Below, in pieces: positions 59,541 to 64,000 of a stretch of 64,000 nt of DNA. The position numbers and the translations under genes were made by a program. Numbering within the stretch: the stretch's first letter is position 1; each line of letters opens with the position of its first letter. Below the pieces are notes generated by a model that worked only from the letters and a program-made list of their open reading frames with translations, had not been told where the DNA came from and did no database searches. Location of the stretch: positions 9,534-73,533 of the forward strand of contig CAZCQP010000007.1 in assembly GCA_964500895.1 (NCBI GenBank), written 5' to 3'. This DNA comes from CAZCQP01 sp964500895 (GTDB lineage: Bacteria; Bacillota; Clostridia; Lachnospirales; JAISER01).

Positions 59541-60461
59541 ATGAATACGCCTGAAAAGAGCTTTTTAAAGCGTCAACAAGGCTTATATTGGATATGGTAT
59601 ATAATTCCTGCATTGGTCATTTATGCAGTATTCATGGCGTATCCCCTGTTGGATTCCCTAAGGCTTAGTTTTTATGAGGGAAGTGCCCATAACCGTGCTT
59701 TTGTGGGCTTGCAAAATTACATAACCCTTTTTACAAACCCAACCTATACCAACAAATACATTAATGCTTTCAGAAATACATGGGTCTTGTTCGGCATCCA
59801 TATGCTGGTGCAAAATGTGCTGGGCATCTTGTTTGCCGTTTTGCTTACAGCACCCCATTTTCGGGGGCGAAACATTTACCAAACCATTATCTTTGCCCCC
59901 ACAACGTTTGCTGTGCTGGTCACCGGTTATTTATGGAAGCTGTTGTTAAACCCTCTGTGGTCTAAAAGCGTTTTAGATGCCATGGGCATGTCTTTTTTGG
60001 CCAAGCCTTGGCTGGGCATGAACAATACAGCCCTCATTGCCGTATCGTTGGTGTCTTGCTGGCAATGGGTGGGTATTCCCACCATGATTTTTGTAACCGC
60101 CCTGCAAAACATTAGCGAAGATATTTATGAGGCAGCAGACATTGAAGGGGCTAACCCCTGGCAAGTGTTCTGGAACATCAAGCTGCCCCTCATTAGCCCT
60201 GTGGTGGGCATTATTGCTGTGTTAACTTTCGTGGGCAACTTTAATGCCTTCGATATTGTATTTTCCATGGAGAATTTTAACGGCGCACCGAATTTTTCCA
60301 CAGACTTAATCGGTACGTTGTTTTACAGATACGGTATTGCTGGTCAGTCCGGGTCCAACATTCCTGAGCCGGGCATGGGCGCTGCTGTGGCAACCATTAC
60401 GTTTGTGATGCTGGCTTTTGTGTCCTTCGCCGTATTGAAACTGACTAAAACGAAGGAGTGA
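59541..60461 (+). CDS. Sugar ABC importer permease, MalF/UgpA type (second operon)
   Basis: ~306 residues, six helices. N-terminal IIPALVIYAVFMAYPLLDSL, the EAA loop IYEAADIEGANPWQVFWNIK and a long periplasmic segment near the end (FNGAPNFSTDLIGTLFYRYG). ATG 59541 has AAGG 10 bases ahead; a GTG two codons earlier is too close to it. It precedes its partner permease with overlapping ends. Confidence 0.92.
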   Translation: MNTPEKSFLKRQQGLYWIWYIIPALVIYAVFMAYPLLDSLRLSFYEGSAHNRAFVGLQNYITLFTNPTYTNKYINAFRNTWVLFGIHMLVQNVLGILFAVLLTAPHFRGRNIYQTIIFAPTTFAVLVTGYLWKLLLNPLWSKSVLDAMGMSFLAKPWLGMNNTALIAVSLVSCWQWVGIPTMIFVTALQNISEDIYEAADIEGANPWQVFWNIKLPLISPVVGIIAVLTFVGNFNAFDIVFSMENFNGAPNFSTDLIGTLFYRYGIAGQSGSNIPEPGMGAAVATITFVMLAFVSFAVLKLTKTKE

Positions 60462-60466
60462 TGATC

Positions 60467-61327
60467 GTGGACAAAACAAGATCGGTAACAAAGACACAGT
60501 CTTTGCGTGTGCAAAGAATGCACATCGGCTCCCACATTATTTTGTGCTTGTGGGCCATTGTGGTTATTTTCCCGCTGTACATCATGGTCATCAATTCCTT
60601 TAAAGACCGGCTGAGCATTTACCAAAACACTTTTGGCTTGCCGGAAGTGTGGAATTTTTCCAACTACACCGATGTTTTGGCCAGCGGTGATTTTATTGTG
60701 TACTTTAGAAATACCTTAACGGTAGTTATACTGGCATCGGTTTTGGTGCTGGTTCTGGGGGCTATGGCTTCCTATGCGTTGGCCCAATGGCACAGCAAAT
60801 GGGCCACGGCCATCCACTTTGTGTTTCTTGCCGGTATGATGATGCCCATTAAAATTGCGTCTATCCGCATTGTGGAAATCATTAGAGCCGTGGGGCTATT
60901 AAACACCATTTGGGGGCTGATACCCATTTATGTGGCCATGGGGATGCCCATTGCCATCTTTGTGCTTACAGAGTTTATCCGCCAAATTCCCCATGAACTA
61001 ACGGAAGCGGCACTCATTGACGGTTCCAGCCGGTTTTCCATTTTGGTGCGCATCATTGCGCCTTTGCTGCGCCCGGCGTTGGCCACAGTGGCCATTTATA
61101 ACCTCATTCCTTTCTGGAACGACTTATGGTTTCCTCTTATCACCATTAACGATGATAAAGCCAAAACCATTTTGTTGGGGGTAACCAAACTTTTTGGGCA
61201 ATATCAAACCGACTGGTCTAAAGTGCTTGCCGTGTTGACACTGTCTTCGCTGCCCGTATTAATTTTGTACATTTTAATGAGCCGTCAGTTCATTAAAGGT
61301 ATGATGGCAGGCGCTGTTAAAGGATAA
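60467..61327 (+). CDS. Sugar ABC importer permease, MalG/UgpE type (second operon)
   Basis: ~286 residues. First helix HIILCLWAIVVIFPLYIMVI; EAA loop LTEAALIDGSSRFSILVRII; C-terminus GMMAGAVKG like other MalG-type permeases. The GTG at 60467 is preferred because AAGGAG lies 8 bases ahead; in-frame starts at 60458 and 60461 overlap or abut that site. It follows the previous stop by 5 bases. Confidence 0.92.
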   Translation: MDKTRSVTKTQSLRVQRMHIGSHIILCLWAIVVIFPLYIMVINSFKDRLSIYQNTFGLPEVWNFSNYTDVLASGDFIVYFRNTLTVVILASVLVLVLGAMASYALAQWHSKWATAIHFVFLAGMMMPIKIASIRIVEIIRAVGLLNTIWGLIPIYVAMGMPIAIFVLTEFIRQIPHELTEAALIDGSSRFSILVRIIAPLLRPALATVAIYNLIPFWNDLWFPLITINDDKAKTILLGVTKLFGQYQTDWSKVLAVLTLSSLPVLILYILMSRQFIKGMMAGAVKG

Positions 61328-61350
61328 AGCATTTGAAAAGAGGAATAAAC

Positions 61351-62058
61351 ATGCGTGTATTGGCCATTGGCGCACACCCGGATGATTTGGAATGGTCTTG
61401 TTACGGCACATTAGCCAAATTTATCAAGCAAGGGCACAGGGTTACAACAGCCACCCTCACCAATGGGGATTTAGGCCACAAAACCATTTTGCCCGCCCAG
61501 CTGGCTGAATTGCGCCACGAAGAGGCGCTAAATGCTGCCCAGGTGATTAACGTGCACCGGCACGTGTGCCTGGGCGTGGGAGACAACCGGGCAGACAGCC
61601 ACGTCGAAGCCCAAATTCAGCTGGTGGTGCAGCTTATAAGAGAAAGCAAACCGGATATAATAATCACACATTACCCGGACGATTACCACAGAGACCATAT
61701 GGAAACCAGCCAAGTGGTGTTTCGGGCGTCTTTTGCGGCTACCATTCCCCATGTGATGCCGGAAATTGCCTGCCATGAAGTGCTCACACCCATCTATTAT
61801 ATGGATGCGCCCGGGTGCCTAGCTTTCACCCCCCGGGAATTTGTGGACATTACGGATGTATTTGACTTAAAAAAAGAAGCTTTGGCCAAGCACGCAACCC
61901 AAATTGAATGGATACGTGCCCATACCCACGCAGACTTGGTGGAGGAAATGGCAGTCATCGCCCGGTTTAGGGGAATGCAATGTTCATGCACCTATGCCGA
62001 AGCATTTGCGTTATGTGAAAAATCGCCACGGATGGTGGCCCAACGCTTTTTACCCTAG
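61351..62058 (+). CDS. PIG-L/LmbE-family zinc deacetylase
   Basis: ~235 residues. Zinc motifs AIGAHPDDLEWSCYG (AHPDD) and YPDDYHRDHMETS (HxxDH) define the family, which removes N-acetyl groups from GlcNAc-containing substrates; the catalytic Asp is in AHPDD. A third His may be in HAHTHADLVEE-like sequence near residue 195-200. The ATG at 61351 has AGAGGAA 6-7 bases ahead. Its place behind sugar permeases suggests it deacetylates the imported sugar; inference. Confidence 0.9.
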   Translation: MRVLAIGAHPDDLEWSCYGTLAKFIKQGHRVTTATLTNGDLGHKTILPAQLAELRHEEALNAAQVINVHRHVCLGVGDNRADSHVEAQIQLVVQLIRESKPDIIITHYPDDYHRDHMETSQVVFRASFAATIPHVMPEIACHEVLTPIYYMDAPGCLAFTPREFVDITDVFDLKKEALAKHATQIEWIRAHTHADLVEEMAVIARFRGMQCSCTYAEAFALCEKSPRMVAQRFLP

Positions 62059-62074
62059 ACTTTAGGAGGCATCT

Positions 62075-63094
62075 ATGCACTTACACAACAGAAAACCAGA
62101 TATTGAAAACTTATATGCGGTGCTGCGCCGGGAAAAACCCAGCCGACCCACTTTGTTTGAAATGTTTTTAAACGACCCCCTTTATGAAAAGCTCACCGGC
62201 AGAAAAGCCCCGGATAAAAACGACATGCTGCCACGGTATCAGTTCTTAATCGATGCCTTTGGTGTGGCCGGGTACGATTATGCCACCGTCTATGCCAGCA
62301 CCATGATGTTTCAAACGGCTGAACATGATACAAAAAAGACCATTTCCATCAACGAAGGTTCCATCATCACAGACGAAGCCTCTTATGAAGCTTACCAATG
62401 GCCGGAGCCTGAAAACTACGATTATACCCACCTAGACAAAATCAAACCCTATTTGCCAGACGGCATGAAGCTGTTGGTCATGGGGCCGGGCGGGGTATTG
62501 GAAAACGTAACCAGCCTAGTGGGTTATGACAACCTTTGTTATATGGTTTTTGAAAACCCGGAACTGGTGCAGGAATTGTTTGACCAAGTGGGCAAAAGGT
62601 TGTTGCGCTATTATGAAATCGCTCTGGAATTTGACAGTGTGGGGCTGATTGTCTCCAACGACGACTGGGGCTTTAACACCCAAACCTTTTTCTCCCCGGC
62701 GTTTATGCGCAACCATGTGTTCCCGTGGCATAAAAGAATTGTGGATGCCGCCCATCGCCACAACAAGCCTGTGGTGCTCCATTCCTGCGGCTACTTTAAC
62801 GATGTAATGGAAGACACCATTCAAATGGGTTATGACGGCAAACATTCCTACGAAGACAACATTTTGTCTGTGGAACAGTCTTATGATAGATGGCACGACC
62901 GCATAGCCATTATGGGCGGCATTGATGTGGACTTTTTAATTAGAAGCACCCCGGAAGACATTACAGCCCGGTGTGCAGCCATGCTGGAGAAAGCGGCGCA
63001 ACATGGTGGCTATGCTTTGGGCACCGGCAACAGCGTGCCGGACTACTTGCCAGATGACAAGTATTTTGCTATGATTAAGACCGTGCTTGGATAA
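62075..63094 (+). CDS. Uroporphyrinogen decarboxylase-family protein (MtaA/COG0407-like)
   Basis: 339 residues, UroD-fold TIM barrel. Matches include VMGPGGVLENVTSLVG, DSVGLIVSNDDWGFNTQTF, PVVLHSCGYFNDVMED (HSCG with the metal Cys) and IAIMGGIDVDFLIRSTPEDI. In this family the Cys ligates zinc and activates thiols for methyl transfer; true heme-pathway UroD differs. In the middle of a sugar operon its role is unclear; it may act on a methylated or carboxylated intermediate. AGGAGG precedes the ATG. Confidence 0.85.
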   Translation: MHLHNRKPDIENLYAVLRREKPSRPTLFEMFLNDPLYEKLTGRKAPDKNDMLPRYQFLIDAFGVAGYDYATVYASTMMFQTAEHDTKKTISINEGSIITDEASYEAYQWPEPENYDYTHLDKIKPYLPDGMKLLVMGPGGVLENVTSLVGYDNLCYMVFENPELVQELFDQVGKRLLRYYEIALEFDSVGLIVSNDDWGFNTQTFFSPAFMRNHVFPWHKRIVDAAHRHNKPVVLHSCGYFNDVMEDTIQMGYDGKHSYEDNILSVEQSYDRWHDRIAIMGGIDVDFLIRSTPEDITARCAAMLEKAAQHGGYALGTGNSVPDYLPDDKYFAMIKTVLG

Positions 63095-63119
63095 AACAGT
63101 AAAACAGGGAGTGTAGGCG

Positions 63120-63935
63120 ATGAAACTAACAGTATTGGTGGACAACAACACGTTTATCGACCAGTATTATATAGGGGAGCCTGCACTTTCTTTTTTTATT
63201 GAAGATGCAGAGACAAAAGTTCTTTTCGACACGGGCTACTCGGATGTATGCATTCAAAATGCCCAAGCCCTTGGTATTCAATTAAACCAGGCCAATGCGC
63301 TGGCCATTTCCCATGGCCATAACGACCACACAGGGGGATTGCGCCATTTAATGGCCAATGGCTTGATGCGCCAAACCAAGTTGGTGGCTCACCCGGAAGC
63401 TTTTTGGGAAAGGGAAGCGGACGGGCTGGCCATTGGTTCGCCGGTGCCGGAAGAAGCATTGTCCGCTTATTTTCAAATGGCTTTATCCAAAACCCCGGTG
63501 TCATTAAGCCCCCGTCTCACTTTTCTTGGAGAAATTCCCACAACCTATGCTTTTGAAGCAAGAGTGCCCATTGGGCAAAGAAAAAATGATGGCCTTGGCA
63601 ATTGGGAGCCGGATTTGCTGCCGGACGACACGGGGTTGGTTTATAAAGGTGCTGATGGGCTGGTCATCATCACCGGCTGTTCCCATAGCGGCATCTGTAA
63701 TATAGTGGCCTATGCCCAAGCGGTCTGCGGGGATAACCAGGTGGCGGCCATCATCGGCGGGTTTCATTTGTTTGATGCAAACCCACAGTTGCACCAAACC
63801 ATCGCCGTGTTGCAAGAAACCCAAGTGGGGCAGTTGTTGCCCTGCCATTGTGTTTCTTTTTCTGCCAAAGCGGTGATGCATGGCATAACACCTGTGCAAG
63901 AAGTGGGGGTAGGTATGGTGCTGGAATGGCGGTAA
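63120..63935 (+). CDS. Metallo-beta-lactamase-fold hydrolase
   Basis: 271 residues. The metal motif ISHGHNDHTGGLRHL is clear, with later ligands in ITGCSHSGICNIV and GGFHLFDAN; similar proteins are annotated as phosphate-synthase-like MBL enzymes. It could act on a cyclic or phosphoester substrate from the pathway. It follows the UroD-like gene by 25 bases and is last in the visible operon. Substrate unknown. Confidence 0.88.
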   Translation: MKLTVLVDNNTFIDQYYIGEPALSFFIEDAETKVLFDTGYSDVCIQNAQALGIQLNQANALAISHGHNDHTGGLRHLMANGLMRQTKLVAHPEAFWEREADGLAIGSPVPEEALSAYFQMALSKTPVSLSPRLTFLGEIPTTYAFEARVPIGQRKNDGLGNWEPDLLPDDTGLVYKGADGLVIITGCSHSGICNIVAYAQAVCGDNQVAAIIGGFHLFDANPQLHQTIAVLQETQVGQLLPCHCVSFSAKAVMHGITPVQEVGVGMVLEWR

Positions 63936-63986
63936 TTCGGGATTTTTAAGTATTAAAAAAATTTTAAAAAAAATTTGTTTCTAGGT

Positions 63987-64000
63987 ATTGACAATTCGGG
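63987..64000 (+). promoter_or_regulatory. Possible -35 element at the right edge
   Basis: TTGACA at 63987-63992 follows an A/T-rich run. The -10 would lie past the window, so only the -35 can be seen. Confidence 0.3.

Overview
The window looks like chromosomal DNA of a Gram-positive anaerobe of the Bacillota, most likely class Clostridia. The evidence is strong AGGAGG-type ribosome binding sites, near-consensus TTGACA/TATAAT promoters with 17-bp spacers, a PknB-PrpC pair, and envelope genes of the TagO, TagA, LytR-CpsA-Psr and LtaS kinds. A flagellin and a soluble chemoreceptor suggest motility. I see no phage, transposase or CRISPR array. Genus cannot be named from the sequence alone.

Layout. 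1-6670: a truncated amidohydrolase, a small membrane protein, a lipoprotein, alaS with a heptamer-repeat leader, a zinc-ribbon protein and a PocR-type soluble chemoreceptor. 6684-15592 (minus): one operon running PEGA protein, rsmB, rlmN, PP2C phosphatase, PASTA kinase, rsgA, rpe, thiN. 15700-22832 (plus): an AraC regulator and a sugar ABC importer operon (binding protein, two permeases, Gfo/Idh/MocA dehydrogenase, ROK-type protein), followed by a 250-bp highly palindromic element. 23133-34472 (minus): a 12-gene housekeeping operon from an LCP protein through a UspA-like protein, SEC-C protein, TsaC/Sua5, an arginine-phosphatase/RpiB fusion, upp, tagO, cupin, dnaX, ebfC and recR to leuS. 34683-36574: psuK-psuG for pseudouridine breakdown. 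36635-41673: two small membrane proteins, tRNA-Arg(ACG), a repeat-protein/potassium-channel fusion, a phosphoesterase and a DMT permease. 41812-47257 (minus): an oligopeptide/nickel-type ABC importer. 47361-50685 (minus): a TarI-like cytidylyltransferase, an aminotransferase and a flagellin carrying an HExxH metalloprotease motif. 50854-55724: an orphan sugar-ABC ATPase, YitT, TagA and an LtaS-like protein. 55745-57478: a divergent FtsH. 57580-57713: a candidate small RNA. 58165-63935 (plus): a second ATPase-less sugar ABC operon with a PIG-L deacetylase, a UroD-like protein and an MBL hydrolase.

How the parts may work together. Neither sugar ABC operon encodes an ATPase, and the MsmX/UgpC-type ATPase at 50.9-52.0 kb could energise both. 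TagO, TagA, LCP, a TarI-like enzyme and an LtaS-like enzyme point to teichoic-acid-like envelope polymers. All three importers have a strong hairpin between the binding-protein gene and the permease genes, which would favour binding-protein expression.

The most unusual items are the flagellinolysin-like flagellin, two intergenic RNA candidates with C-rich loops, the palindromic element with a perfect 46-bp palindrome, a 12-residue-repeat potassium channel, the phosphatase-isomerase fusion with an embedded ribosome binding site, and a conserved-looking N-terminus whose expected start codon reads ATA. All are sequence-reading inferences made without database searches.
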